A stretch of 34,226 nt of DNA from Bacteroidales bacterium (GCA_017549145.1 JAFYVM010000059.1:1-34226), one strand, 5' to 3'. Positions 1 through 9,180 are shown, counted from the stretch's first letter. Notes: a model not told the origin generated them from the sequence alone. Made by a program: numbers and translations.

Positions 1-446
1 GCATTTTTCATGCTATTTTATCTGTAACTATTTTGTGGCTGAAGACTATATAGATTTAGAGCCAGTATAAATGGATTTTGCTTCAGAATACAAAAGAAAT
101 AGGAACTATTAATGGAGGTGTGATTGCAGTATTTGTCTAACCTTCAGTTTATTACGTTACATGCTATTGAATAAGTTCCTATTTAAGTCAAGTTCCCATA
201 ATAATATAAATTGTATAACAGAATTCCTTTATCGAACCGTAACCGTTTGTAGAACGGGTTGCAACCATGATAATCAATTACTTACATGGCATAAAGCTGT
301 ATATATAACCCCTTGTAATCCTTCTGCTGCTCATCCCGAACTTCCATACCTCTCGATCCGTTTTTCTCTATGTGTTTTTACCGAACAGTTACAGATAAAT
401 TATTAATAATTTTATGTAAATTTGCACATTCTATAGTGTACTTAAT
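1..446. other. Gap with no convincing gene
   Basis: I see no recognisable gene, tRNA or repeat array here. One open frame on the plus strand (161-406, 81 codons) starts with ATG. Its translation is rich in Cys, His, Asn and Tyr, has no recognisable domain and reads like translated non-coding DNA, so I do not call it. The only supported element is the promoter of the following lipoprotein gene near 417. The left part may hold the 3' flank of a gene lying outside the window. Confidence 0.5.
417..424 (+). promoter_or_regulatory. -7 promoter box (TAAATTTG) of the lipoprotein/DUF5723 pair
   Basis: The sequence matches the Bacteroidota -7 consensus TAnnTTTG and ends 22 bases before the start codon at 447, which implies a leader of roughly 18 nt. 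No TTTG box is visible at the usual spacing upstream. Confidence 0.6.
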
Positions 447-2252
447 ATGAAGAAACTAGCTCAACTTTTAATTCTAGCAGTTGCCTTGAATTCGTGCGTG
501 AATGAAGATTATGATCTCACCAAGATTGACGGTACTGCAGTAATTCTAAATGACCTTGCTCTGCCTATCGGAAGTCTAGAGAAAATGACAATTGAAGATA
601 TCATTTCATTTGACGAGGAAGGCACTATGATAAAAAAAGAATCTAACGGTGATCTGACATTCCAGTTCAGCGGCACAGATCCTTTTGAAGAAAGCATAAC
701 CTTGCCTTCATTTTCTATTCCATTTTCAGAAGAATTAGTCACAAATAAGCACATCATAACACTTGAGGCTGGACCATTTGCTGGGATGAATGGCTCTTTG
801 TATGATCAAAAGATTGGCATTGATCAGAGTTACGAAAAAGCAATCGAGATGGATCAGACATATCTTCTGCCACCGGAAATTATTGATATTAAGTATGTTG
901 AAGTTGACATGGTTGTTGATTACAATATCAGCGTAAGTTCAGGTGCAGTTTACATTTCAAAAGATTTCAGACTCGATTTTCCAGATTGGATGACCATAGA
1001 AAAGTATGATGATCTAACATGTTATACCATTGAAAAACAAGGCAATAACAGCAATATCATACGTTTCACGTCAGACACTAAGATTAGCGCTGGTACCCCT
1101 ATTGTCCTTAAGATTAAAATTAAGAAAATAGAACTTCCTGAAGGAAGTATTGTAGATGGCGGAACCAATAAGGATGGCAAAGCTTGCAAGAAAATATGGA
1201 TTGAGCCAGAAAAGATTGCAAATAAAATACTGGAAGAGGGATATGTCTATATGCATTCCAAGGACTTCCCTACTATTCCTGAGACTCTTAATATTGAAAT
1301 GACTCTTCAGTTCAGTGACATTGAAGTGAAAGCAGCCAATGTCAGCTTGGATTTGGATCTTAAAATTGATGGACAGACACTTCCTTCTATAGATTACCCC
1401 GACTTTCTTACAGGAGAGGATATAGTATTTGACATATATGACGCTTTTCTACGTTTCAATGTAACCAATGGCCTTCCACTTAGTCTTGAAATAGACGCTG
1501 ACTTTGCTACATATAAGAACTCTGTATTGTCGCAGTCTGTACATCTTGGAGCAGGTGTATCAAACGGCACAACTCCAATTGTAATTCCAGCAAATTCTAC
1601 AGATGCAACAATCATGTTCTCAAAGCTAGGAACAAATGGTTCAATCAAAGTTCCTCAGATTGGAGATATTCTTTCTAATCTTCCGGATCAGATTAAAATA
1701 TCAGATGTTTCTGTTTCATGCTCACAGGACTACATTGATATAAGACCTGGAGCAAATTATAATTGCTCCCTTGCGTATGATCTCTTCGCTCCCCTTGCGT
1801 TCGGCGAAGATTTCAACTTCAGTTATGATCTTGACATAAATGATATCGGCCTCGACATGAATGAGGTTGGCATCAAGTCAGCAAGTCTTGTACTGGATGT
1901 CATCAACAGTATTCCATTGAACCTCAATGTATCAGCGAAAGCTCTCGACAAAGAAGGCAAACCAGTTGAAGGCATGGAACTCAAAGTTCTTGGCGATATA
2001 GCTTCAGGAGTGCAGTCAAACCCGACAACAACTCATGTCGAGATCAGTCTCAATTCTAAAGACACTGGAGTTAATCTAGATGCACTTTCATTGACACTCT
2101 CTGCCTCAGGTCCTGATGCAAAACACCTTGGAACTGCGCTCAATGTAAAACAAGGACTTAAAATAGAGGGTATTTCACTAAGACTTCCGGATGGAGTAAC
2201 TGTAGACCTTACTGATATCTTCCAGATAGATCCGGCATCTGACAGAAACTAA
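447..2252 (+). CDS. Large putative surface lipoprotein, function unknown
   Basis: A 601-residue exported lipoprotein. Residues 1-16 form a short basic, hydrophobic signal peptide ending in a lipobox-like LNSC, so Cys17 should be the lipidated residue. The next residues (VNEDYD) are acidic, resembling the Bacteroidota lipoprotein export signal that sends lipoproteins to the cell surface. The rest is rich in Asp, Ile, Ser and Thr, with repeated stretches of alternating hydrophobic residues, suggesting tandem beta-sandwich domains. I recognise no catalytic motif. The DUF5723 protein gene follows after 27 bases on the same strand, so the two are probably co-transcribed and may act together in the outer membrane; that is inference. 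The ATG at 447 gives the signal peptide directly and is the natural start. Confidence 0.75.
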   Translation: MKKLAQLLILAVALNSCVNEDYDLTKIDGTAVILNDLALPIGSLEKMTIEDIISFDEEGTMIKKESNGDLTFQFSGTDPFEESITLPSFSIPFSEELVTNKHIITLEAGPFAGMNGSLYDQKIGIDQSYEKAIEMDQTYLLPPEIIDIKYVEVDMVVDYNISVSSGAVYISKDFRLDFPDWMTIEKYDDLTCYTIEKQGNNSNIIRFTSDTKISAGTPIVLKIKIKKIELPEGSIVDGGTNKDGKACKKIWIEPEKIANKILEEGYVYMHSKDFPTIPETLNIEMTLQFSDIEVKAANVSLDLDLKIDGQTLPSIDYPDFLTGEDIVFDIYDAFLRFNVTNGLPLSLEIDADFATYKNSVLSQSVHLGAGVSNGTTPIVIPANSTDATIMFSKLGTNGSIKVPQIGDILSNLPDQIKISDVSVSCSQDYIDIRPGANYNCSLAYDLFAPLAFGEDFNFSYDLDINDIGLDMNEVGIKSASLVLDVINSIPLNLNVSAKALDKEGKPVEGMELKVLGDIASGVQSNPTTTHVEISLNSKDTGVNLDALSLTLSASGPDAKHLGTALNVKQGLKIEGISLRLPDGVTVDLTDIFQIDPASDRN

Positions 2253-2279
2253 TATTTTTGAATTTACAATCTTTATAAA

Positions 2280-3695
2280 ATGAAAAGACTATATATTGTT
2301 CTAACTGCTCTCATACTTGCATTTCCTAGCATGTATGCACAAAATTTCCGCACAGGATATTTCTTAGACGGTTACATGTACAAGTACCAGCTTAACCCTG
2401 CATTCCAGGGGGAACGCGGCTTCATAGCCCTTCCAGCAATTGGAAAGGTTTCTGTAGGTTTGGAAAGTAACATGGCACTTGGTTCCTTCGTCTACCCTAA
2501 TTCAGATGGAACTCTGATTACTGCATTACACCCAGATGTTTCTGCAGAAGATTTTCTTAAGAATATCAAAAAGGAAAATCCTGCTGGTATAAATAGTGAC
2601 ATCAACCTTTTTGCACTAGGTTTCAGAGCTAAGAGCACGTATCACACACTAGATTTTTCATTGCAGGAGCGTGGTTCGATGGCACTGCCTGGAGATGCAT
2701 TCCGCTTTATTAAAGGAGGTTCTTCGGATGAAAATCCTGTTTATGATCTCTCAAGCCTTGGTATTTCTGCAAATATTTATGCGCAGGCTGCTTATGGTTT
2801 TTCTGTTAAGATCAAGGATTTTATGTCGCTTGGTTTCAGAGCTAAGTTTCTAATGGGTATCCAGCGAGTAGAGACCAATTTCAATAATTTGAACCTCACT
2901 CTCGGCTCAGACAAATGGTCAGCAAATGCTGATGGTGAAATGTTCATGACATCAATTCCTAGTGCATACTTGAATGGAGATGACATTGATCTCGTAGGTG
3001 AACTGATGACAGCAGCGACAAAGCCAAACATGGGATTGGCGTTTGACTTTGGTGTGTCATTCGATATTCTTAAGCATATAACTCTTTCTGCGTCTGTACT
3101 TGACTTTGGAAACATGTGTTGGAATAATGTCACAAGATATTCAATGTCAGACAAATCATGGGCCTTCACTGGAATCAACGATATTCCTGTCAATGGTGGC
3201 AATTCAAATAGTACGACAGAAGATGTCTTGAATGACAAACTTGACGAGCTGCTCAATGTATTCAACATGGACTCACCAGAAAAGATGGAAAAGTATACCC
3301 ACAAATTGGGAATGACAGCTATGGTTGGTCTGGAACTTCGCGTTCCTTTCTATAATAGAATTTCCTTCGGCGCACTTGCTACTCATAGATTCGAACAGCA
3401 GTATTCATGGACAGAAGGACGTTTCTCTGTTAACTACGCTCCATTCAGATGGTTTTCAATTTCAGGTAACTATGCACTTTCAACATACGGAGAGTCATAT
3501 GGAGCAGCCGTCAACCTTCACCCGAAAGGACTCAATCTATTTGTCGGAGTTGACTCATTCAAGCCGATTCTTAACATGACACCACAATACATTCCGATTG
3601 ATGAAATCAATACCAACATTGTTGTCGGTCTTACATTCCCATTCGGAAAGTATAACGGTAGATATCCTAAAAAAGAGAAGATTGGACAGGAGTAA
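2280..3695 (+). CDS. DUF5723 family outer-membrane protein
   Basis: A 471-residue protein with a clear signal peptide (hydrophobic residues about 4-18, likely cleaved just after MYAQ). The mature part starts with aromatic and Gly-rich segments including a YQLNPAF motif, followed by many alternating amphipathic strands, as expected for an outer-membrane beta-barrel. I assign it to DUF5723, a Bacteroidota family of unknown function, from the YxLNPA-type start and overall pattern; this is memory of the family, not a search. It lies 27 bases after the lipoprotein gene and is probably its operon partner. Its stop codon directly abuts the stop codon of the convergent DUF1963 gene, leaving no room for a separate terminator. 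Confidence 0.7.
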   Translation: MKRLYIVLTALILAFPSMYAQNFRTGYFLDGYMYKYQLNPAFQGERGFIALPAIGKVSVGLESNMALGSFVYPNSDGTLITALHPDVSAEDFLKNIKKENPAGINSDINLFALGFRAKSTYHTLDFSLQERGSMALPGDAFRFIKGGSSDENPVYDLSSLGISANIYAQAAYGFSVKIKDFMSLGFRAKFLMGIQRVETNFNNLNLTLGSDKWSANADGEMFMTSIPSAYLNGDDIDLVGELMTAATKPNMGLAFDFGVSFDILKHITLSASVLDFGNMCWNNVTRYSMSDKSWAFTGINDIPVNGGNSNSTTEDVLNDKLDELLNVFNMDSPEKMEKYTHKLGMTAMVGLELRVPFYNRISFGALATHRFEQQYSWTEGRFSVNYAPFRWFSISGNYALSTYGESYGAAVNLHPKGLNLFVGVDSFKPILNMTPQYIPIDEINTNIVVGLTFPFGKYNGRYPKKEKIGQE

Positions 3696-4325
3696 TTAGC
3701 CTAAATAAGCTACTCCCTTTTTCCAATTACCGAATTTAAGATCTGACTCTTTAATGAGTAGATTCAGAACAGAGCCCTCGCCGAAGTCCATCGCGAGGGC
3801 TTCGTTATTATCAAGCTGAAGAAGATTGAGCATTTCGGGGTATTTCTCCCCTACCTCCGGCTTGCTGCTTACTCCGAGAAGCTTGATTCCCTCAGCATCA
3901 TCCTCGCATAGTTCAAAGCAGATTTCAAGCTCTGGCTCAGTGAGTGACTCCCCTTCTTCACCCACCATCATACAGCTCTGGAATGTCTCAAAATTGATAG
4001 TCTTTGCATATTTCACAACAAAGTGTCCACGAGCCCATTCTCCGCGGTCATTAGCAGTTGGAGAATCATAACCTAGCCACTTATCCACTGCTGCAAAGAA
4101 ATATAGCATACCCTCATGAGGCAGCTTGTTATCAGGATCAAGAGCGGCAATGTCCTCACAATTGATCTGACAGATGAATGTAAGAGGATAATCAAAGGTC
4201 TCCCCATCTTCAAATCCTGCTACAGTCGGATACTGCATATTCTCCGGCATATCCGGATCTCCCCACCATTTGCTACCGCAAAAAAGGATTCTCTCTGTCT
4301 TTTTCAATGTAAGTCTGATTGCCAT
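3696..4325 (-). CDS. DUF1963 (YwqG-like) protein
   Basis: A 209-residue soluble protein with no signal peptide. Family-typical blocks are visible: a CGSKWWGDP segment near residue 16, a FICQINCEDI block around residues 49-58, an LPHEGMLYFF block around residues 68-77, and a C-terminal LLQLDNNE...GEGSVLNLLIKESDL segment. This pattern (FxxQI, G.LYFF, final LIK..DL) is that of the DUF1963/YwqG family, which has no established function. It has its own promoter (TACCTTTG at 4345-4352) facing away from the acetyltransferase gene, and ends back to back with the DUF5723 gene. Confidence 0.75.
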   Translation of the reverse strand: MAIRLTLKKTERILFCGSKWWGDPDMPENMQYPTVAGFEDGETFDYPLTFICQINCEDIAALDPDNKLPHEGMLYFFAAVDKWLGYDSPTANDRGEWARGHFVVKYAKTINFETFQSCMMVGEEGESLTEPELEICFELCEDDAEGIKLLGVSSKPEVGEKYPEMLNLLQLDNNEALAMDFGEGSVLNLLIKESDLKFGNWKKGVAYLG

Positions 4326-4344
4326 AATTATAGAATTTTGATTT

Positions 4345-4352
4345 CAAAGGTA
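4345..4352 (-). promoter_or_regulatory. -7 promoter box (TACCTTTG) of the DUF1963 gene
   Basis: Minus-strand match to TAnnTTTG, 20 bases upstream of the ATG at 4325. A TTG lies 21 bases further upstream (4374-4376), a partial -33 element. Confidence 0.6.
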
Positions 4353-4365
4353 ATCTTTTTTTTCT

Positions 4366-4373
4366 TATCTTCG
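4366..4373 (+). promoter_or_regulatory. Weak -7 promoter box (TATCTTCG) of the acetyltransferase/rarA pair
   Basis: One mismatch from TAnnTTTG, followed by CA as in the common TATCTTTGCA form, 35 bases before the start at 4408. It is divergent from the DUF1963 promoter, so the two upstream regions overlap. Confidence 0.45.
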
Positions 4374-4407
4374 CAAGATACTTTGAACTAACCTATAGTA
4401 AATTACT

Positions 4408-5538
4408 ATGTCAGTAACCATTAAAAAAGTGGAGAGTCGCAAGGATTTTAAGGTCTTCGCACGATTCGCCAACAAAATGTATAAAGACAACAAATACTAT
4501 GTTCCATCAATTCTGATGGACGATCTTAATACATTCAATCCAAAGACAAATGCTGCTTTTGAGTTCTGTCAGGCAGAATTCTACCTTGCCTACAAAGACG
4601 ATAAGCTTGTAGGACGAGTTGCAGCAATCATCAACAACAAGGCAAATGCATCATGGAATGTCCAGCAGGTACGCTTCGGATGGTTTGACTTCATTGACGA
4701 CATCGAAGTATCATCTGCACTCTTGGATGCAGTGATAGAGTTTGGACGCAAGCACGGCATGACTCAGATTGCCGGTCCACTTGGTTTCACTGACTTTGAC
4801 CCGGAAGGAATGCTTGTTGAAGGATTCGACAGAATCAGCACAATGGCATTGATCTACAATCATCCTTACTATCCGGAGCACCTGAAACAGCTCGGATATA
4901 TAAAGGAAACAGGCTGGGTTGAATACCGACTTACTCTCCCTGAGACAATATGCGACAGACATCGATCAATTGCAGAGAGTGTGATGAACAGATACAACTT
5001 GAAGATTGTAAAGAAGACTCGCAGACAGGTCAATAAAGAACGCTACGGCCAGAAGATCTTCAAGCTCATCAACGAAACATATTGCCACCTCTATGGTTTC
5101 TCCCTTCTCTCAGAAAAGCAGATTGATCAGTTTGTAGCCACATACCTAGGGGTTGTAGATATGGATATGCTCACATTCGTTGAAGACGAGAAAGGTGACT
5201 TGATTGCAGCAGGATTGTCAATCCCATCATTGGCAGGAGCACTTCAGAAATGTCGTGGAGAACTCTTCCCATTCGGTTGGTGGCACCTTCTCAAGACAAT
5301 GTACCTCAAGAGGCCGGACACTGTGGAACTTCTCCTGATCGGAGTGAGACCTGACTACCAGAACAAGGGAGTCAACTCATTGATGTTCTATGACTTGATC
5401 GATAGATACCACAAGATGGGATTCAAATATGCTGAGACAAACGCAAACCTTGAAACTAACCTTAAGATTCAGGCGATGTGGGAGTCATTTGAAAAAGAGC
5501 AGCACAAGAAACGCTGGATATTTGCTAAAGAAATCTGA
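4408..5538 (+). CDS. GNAT-family N-acetyltransferase-like protein
   Basis: A 376-residue soluble protein. The C-terminal part carries the GNAT core: a strand with ELLLIGVRPDYQNKGVNSLMF (about residues 308-328, the V-RPxxQxxGV acetyl-CoA pyrophosphate loop) followed by YAETNANLETN. The N-terminal half (YVPSILMDD, FNPKTNAAFEFCQAEFYLAY, GRVAAI) is the arrangement found in a long GNAT family common in Bacteroidota (YghO-like). The substrate is not deducible. Its stop codon overlaps the rarA start in TGATG, so translation of the two is probably coupled. Confidence 0.8.
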   Translation: MSVTIKKVESRKDFKVFARFANKMYKDNKYYVPSILMDDLNTFNPKTNAAFEFCQAEFYLAYKDDKLVGRVAAIINNKANASWNVQQVRFGWFDFIDDIEVSSALLDAVIEFGRKHGMTQIAGPLGFTDFDPEGMLVEGFDRISTMALIYNHPYYPEHLKQLGYIKETGWVEYRLTLPETICDRHRSIAESVMNRYNLKIVKKTRRQVNKERYGQKIFKLINETYCHLYGFSLLSEKQIDQFVATYLGVVDMDMLTFVEDEKGDLIAAGLSIPSLAGALQKCRGELFPFGWWHLLKTMYLKRPDTVELLLIGVRPDYQNKGVNSLMFYDLIDRYHKMGFKYAETNANLETNLKIQAMWESFEKEQHKKRWIFAKEI

Positions 5539-6848
5539 TGATAAACGACAACAACATAGGAAGGAGCCGTATGCTCGCACCGCTTCCAGAAAGAATGCGT
5601 CCGCATAATCTCGAGGGTTATGTGGGCCAGTCTCATCTGATAGGCCAGGGATGTATCCTCAGAAATATGATTGACAGCGGTAATCTGTCGTCATTCATCT
5701 TGTGGGGCCCTCCAGGTGTGGGTAAGACGACCCTTTCTCGTATTGTTGCCAAATCATTGGGTCGAGAGTTCTTCACACTCTCAGCAGTCAGCGCAGGTGT
5801 AAAAGACGTTCGCGACGTAATTGACCGCGCGCGTTCTAACTCGATATTCTCAAACGGTCAGTCTCCAATCCTCTTCATTGACGAGATTCACAGATTCAAT
5901 AAATCTCAGCAGGATGCACTCCTAGGTGCTGTTGAGGATGGAACAATCGTCCTAATTGGAGCTACTACTGAGAACCCTTCATTCGAAGTCATTACTCCCC
6001 TTCTTTCACGCTGTCAGGTATTTGTATTGAAGTCACTTGCTGTTGAGGATCTTCAGAATCTGCTCAATCGTGCAATCACCACAGACGAGATTCTCAAGCA
6101 TCGCCAGATCGAAGTAAAAGAGACTGACGCCCTTTTCAGACATAGTGCAGGCGACGCCCGCAAACTGCTAAATATACTTGAAATAGTTGTAGGATCGTTT
6201 GTAGGAAATGTACCAGTCATCATAGATAATAAGACTGTCACATCATGCCTTCAGGAGAACATAGCCATATATGATAAGGGTGGCGAGATGCACTATGATG
6301 TCATTTCTGCCTTCATCAAGAGTGTCCGCGGTTCAGATCCGAATGCTGCCATCTACTATCTTGCTCGTATGCTTGATGGTGGAGAAGATCCTAAATTCAT
6401 TGCACGCAGACTTTGTATCCTCGCTGCAGAAGACGTAGGATTGGCTAATCCTAACGCATTGCTGCTAGCTAACTCATGCTTCCAGATAGTTCATACTATC
6501 GGTATGCCAGAGGCACGTATTCCGCTTGCAGAATGCACAATTTTCCTTGCGTCATCACCTAAGAGTAATTCTGCTTATAATGCTATCAATGAGGCACTTG
6601 CAGTAGCAAAAGAAACTCAGACGGCAGCAGTTCCCCTCTACTTGAGAAACGCTCCGACACAGCTGATGGCAGATCTCGGATATTCTGACGGATATAAATA
6701 CGCCCACGATTATCCAGGACATTTTGCAGATTTGGAGTTCATGCCGGAAGAGCTATCCGGAAGGAAATTCTATGAGCCGGCAGAGAATAAGCAAGAGGAA
6801 TCCCTCCGCTCACGTCTCGAAGTTCTTTGGCCTAAATATTACAAGTAA
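5538..6848 (+). CDS. rarA: Replication-associated recombination protein A (AAA+ ATPase)
   Basis: A 436-residue protein of the RarA/MgsA/WRNIP1 family, which works at stalled replication forks with single-stranded DNA-binding protein. Visible motifs: the N-terminal PLPERMRP segment, Walker A GPPGVGKT at 57-64, Walker B LFIDEIHRF at 112-120, sensor 1 GATTENPSFE at 141-150, and the SGDARK-like AGDARKLLN segment. The C-terminal half (DPNAAIYYLARMLDGGEDPKFIARRL, then AAEDVGLANP) is the family tetramerisation region. Length is normal. Start overlaps the acetyltransferase stop by one base. It converges on tamL with hairpins between them. Confidence 0.95.
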   Translation: MINDNNIGRSRMLAPLPERMRPHNLEGYVGQSHLIGQGCILRNMIDSGNLSSFILWGPPGVGKTTLSRIVAKSLGREFFTLSAVSAGVKDVRDVIDRARSNSIFSNGQSPILFIDEIHRFNKSQQDALLGAVEDGTIVLIGATTENPSFEVITPLLSRCQVFVLKSLAVEDLQNLLNRAITTDEILKHRQIEVKETDALFRHSAGDARKLLNILEIVVGSFVGNVPVIIDNKTVTSCLQENIAIYDKGGEMHYDVISAFIKSVRGSDPNAAIYYLARMLDGGEDPKFIARRLCILAAEDVGLANPNALLLANSCFQIVHTIGMPEARIPLAECTIFLASSPKSNSAYNAINEALAVAKETQTAAVPLYLRNAPTQLMADLGYSDGYKYAHDYPGHFADLEFMPEELSGRKFYEPAENKQEESLRSRLEVLWPKYYK

Positions 6849-6892
6849 GTCACGAAGTGACTGGAGGTGTTATCCGTTCGCTAGAACGGATA
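6848..6892. terminator. Two adjacent hairpins at the rarA/tamL convergence
   Basis: Hairpin 1, 6848-6862: AGTCAC, loop GAA, GTGACT, starting at the last base of the rarA stop. Hairpin 2, 6871-6892: TATCCGTTC, loop GCTA, GAACGGATA, a perfect 9-bp stem containing the end of tamL with its stop codon in the loop. Neither has a clear T-tract on either strand, so intrinsic termination is uncertain; they may act as RNA 3'-end stabilisers. Confidence 0.5.
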
Positions 6893-9070
6893 TCCCACAC
6901 CAAAATGTAGGGCGTAATTGTCACGCTTGAGCCACTGACCTGGATTAACCCAGCGCTGCTCTCGTGCCGGATCATGAATCTTCATACCAAGATCAAGACG
7001 AAGCAAGAGGAAGCTGAAATCAAGACGAAGTCCTACTCCCCAGTTGGCAGCAATACTCTTTCCGAAATCGCTCACCTTAAACAGAGAAGCCTGTCCTTCC
7101 GGAGTATCATCAGCCTTCAATGCCCATACATTACCGGCATCCACAAACACAGCTCCTGCTACCTTCCAGAACATATCGAAACGATACTCGATATTTGCCT
7201 CCAATTTCATATCACCAGTCTGGTTAGGGATAACGAATGAAGTATCTCTAGGCGAAAGTCCCGGACCTACTGTACGTGCCTGCCATCCTCTAAGGCTGTT
7301 AGATCCACCAGCATAGAAATGCTTCTCAAATGGAAGCGAAGTAGAGTTTCCATAGGCATAACCGGCACCGGCCTGGAATCTTGTAGCAATCGACTGCTTG
7401 CTCTGCTTACCAAGGAACCATGTCTTGCTAAGAGTAAGCTCACCACGCACGAACTGAGAGAAAGGTGTGTTCCAGATCACGCCTTCGCCATTTGCACTCT
7501 TTTTCATCAGAGGCTTGAAAGCGCTAAGCATATTACCGGCTATATCAAACTGGAAACGGCTGTAGAAATGAGGAACCTTAGGTGTACTCTCCGGATTGTT
7601 TGTGTAGTATAGGATAGCTCCTGAACCCAAGTCAAAGTGGTCCTGGTAGGCATTACGAAGGAATGGGTCATTCACCAATGAGCTGTAGAACTTATCATCC
7701 AGATCAAACAACTTCACCACATTCATCTGGAGCGGATAGGCCTGATAGAAGAACTTCCTCTTGAAGTTTCCGTTGTAGCCATAGGTCACAGAAATAATAT
7801 TTCTGGTGTACTCAGGTCTGCTCTGATAGTTATACGACAGATTCACATCAGTACGAGGAATCGCACCTGTAAAATGACGATATGGAAGCGGGAAGAACTT
7901 AGGGAAACTAAGTCCGCCGGAAACTCCGAACTCATTTGAACGGATGGCATCCTTGAACTTGAACTGGAAGTTACCCATGAAGCTCAGGTTGAGCCACTCT
8001 CCTCCCTTGAAAATGTTCTTATGATAATATGACACCTGAGGCGACACACCGAACAGTCCGGTAGAGTTGACTGAGGCCTCAAGGTTGAACTTGAATCCCT
8101 GAAGTTTTGACTGAGCCAATGAGATAGAACAATTCACGAGGTTCGTATCCACAGGAGTCATACCGATATTTACGCTGCTGAAGACCTTCAAGGCTGCCAG
8201 ACGCGAGTAAGTCCTGCTTACCTCATCTGCACTATAGACATCTCCAGGAGTGATTGTAGTAAGCTCCTTAAGGATATCGTTGCGGAACTTCAGAGTGTTT
8301 GGATACGTGATCTTTACATCATTGATGTAGAACTTGCGGATCGGCTGCGCATCCTTCGGAGTCTCATTTCTTGTATACTCGTTAATGGTAAGCTGAAGAA
8401 GTGCAGAGTCTTTAATAGCAAGCGTGTCTGCCTCAAAGAAATAGTAGTTCTTATTGAAATTGTAGAAACCCTTATTTCGAAGAAAGGCGCTCGACCTTTC
8501 TGTCTCTGTCTGAAGTGCAGCCTCAGAAAGATAATCTCCCACTTTTACGCTGAGATTTGCAGTATCCGCAAAAAAGCTTTCTGCAAACTCCGCATTATCA
8601 GGCAACTTATAGGTAATCTCCTTAATCGGGAATCTCTTTCCGAGATTTACGTTATAAGTCACATTGACCCTTTTCTTTCTAACGGCAATACTGCTGGTAA
8701 TATCCGAATGATAATAGCCTAGATAGTCAAGATGGTTCTTGAGGTTTTCAATAGAATTATCGACCATATCAGGATCATACACCACTGGAGCAACTCCAAT
8801 TTTCTGTACGAACTTATCCCATCCATTTCCTTTTCCTGTACTCCAGTTATATATGTTCAGGAATGGATTCCAACCGAAAATAAAATAAGAATTCGGCTTC
8901 TGCTTCAGATATGGATCAAGTATGGAAGGGTTGAAAGTCTTGCTGTTCTCGATCTTTATCTTGTTCTTGGCAAGACGATATTGACCATCCTCCAACACAC
9001 GTGTAGTGCTGCAGGATAGCGCTGCCAAAATAATAGAGGCGAATAATAATATTCTATAAGCGACTTTCAT
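6881..9070 (-). CDS. tamL: TamL-type Omp85/BamA-family outer-membrane lipoprotein
   Basis: A 729-residue Omp85 protein. Residues 1-19 form a signal peptide ending in LAALSC, so Cys20 is a lipidation site; an N-terminal lipoprotein anchor on an Omp85 barrel is the mark of TamL of Bacteroidota. Following are POTRA-like repeats (for example the KNHLDYLGYYHS and RSSAFLRNKGFYNF segments) and from about residue 330 a beta-barrel with the FYAGGSNSLRGWQARTVGPG motif typical of Omp85 surface-antigen domains. The chain ends in Phe, as expected for recognition by the BAM complex. TamL normally works with the inner-membrane-anchored TamB in outer-membrane assembly; no tamB is adjacent here. Promoter is at 9084-9114. 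Confidence 0.85.
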   Translation of the reverse strand: MKVAYRILLFASIILAALSCSTTRVLEDGQYRLAKNKIKIENSKTFNPSILDPYLKQKPNSYFIFGWNPFLNIYNWSTGKGNGWDKFVQKIGVAPVVYDPDMVDNSIENLKNHLDYLGYYHSDITSSIAVRKKRVNVTYNVNLGKRFPIKEITYKLPDNAEFAESFFADTANLSVKVGDYLSEAALQTETERSSAFLRNKGFYNFNKNYYFFEADTLAIKDSALLQLTINEYTRNETPKDAQPIRKFYINDVKITYPNTLKFRNDILKELTTITPGDVYSADEVSRTYSRLAALKVFSSVNIGMTPVDTNLVNCSISLAQSKLQGFKFNLEASVNSTGLFGVSPQVSYYHKNIFKGGEWLNLSFMGNFQFKFKDAIRSNEFGVSGGLSFPKFFPLPYRHFTGAIPRTDVNLSYNYQSRPEYTRNIISVTYGYNGNFKRKFFYQAYPLQMNVVKLFDLDDKFYSSLVNDPFLRNAYQDHFDLGSGAILYYTNNPESTPKVPHFYSRFQFDIAGNMLSAFKPLMKKSANGEGVIWNTPFSQFVRGELTLSKTWFLGKQSKQSIATRFQAGAGYAYGNSTSLPFEKHFYAGGSNSLRGWQARTVGPGLSPRDTSFVIPNQTGDMKLEANIEYRFDMFWKVAGAVFVDAGNVWALKADDTPEGQASLFKVSDFGKSIAANWGVGLRLDFSFLLLRLDLGMKIHDPAREQRWVNPGQWLKRDNYALHFGVGYPF

Positions 9071-9083
9071 CTATGTTATAATG

Positions 9084-9114
9084 CAAATTTACCGTAAAGT
9101 GCCCGTTTCTCAAA
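9084..9114 (-). promoter_or_regulatory. tamL promoter (-33 TTTG, -7 TAAATTTG)
   Basis: On the minus strand the -33 box TTTG is at 9111-9114, followed by a 19-base spacer and the -7 box TAAATTTG at 9084-9091. Both boxes and spacing match the Bacteroides consensus. The start codon is 13 bases after the -7 box. Confidence 0.75.
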
Positions 9115-9154
9115 ATTTTCGCCAAATTTATTTATATGTAACTCAATAAAAATG

Positions 9155-9162
9155 TAACTTTG
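9155..9162 (+). promoter_or_regulatory. -7 promoter box (TAACTTTG) of trmH
   Basis: This box overlaps the TTG codon at 9160, ruling that out as the start; the real start is the ATG at 9181, leaving a leader of about 15 nt. Confidence 0.65.
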
Positions 9163-9180
9163 TATGATAAGTATTTTTAT

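Noticed and set aside
161-406. 81-codon open frame before the lipoprotein gene
   Set aside because: No recognisable domain, odd composition rich in Cys/His, no convincing promoter box at a sensible distance; likely chance.
9160-9180. TTG start extending trmH upstream
   Set aside because: The TTG is part of the -7 promoter box TAACTTTG, so it would not be in the mRNA.
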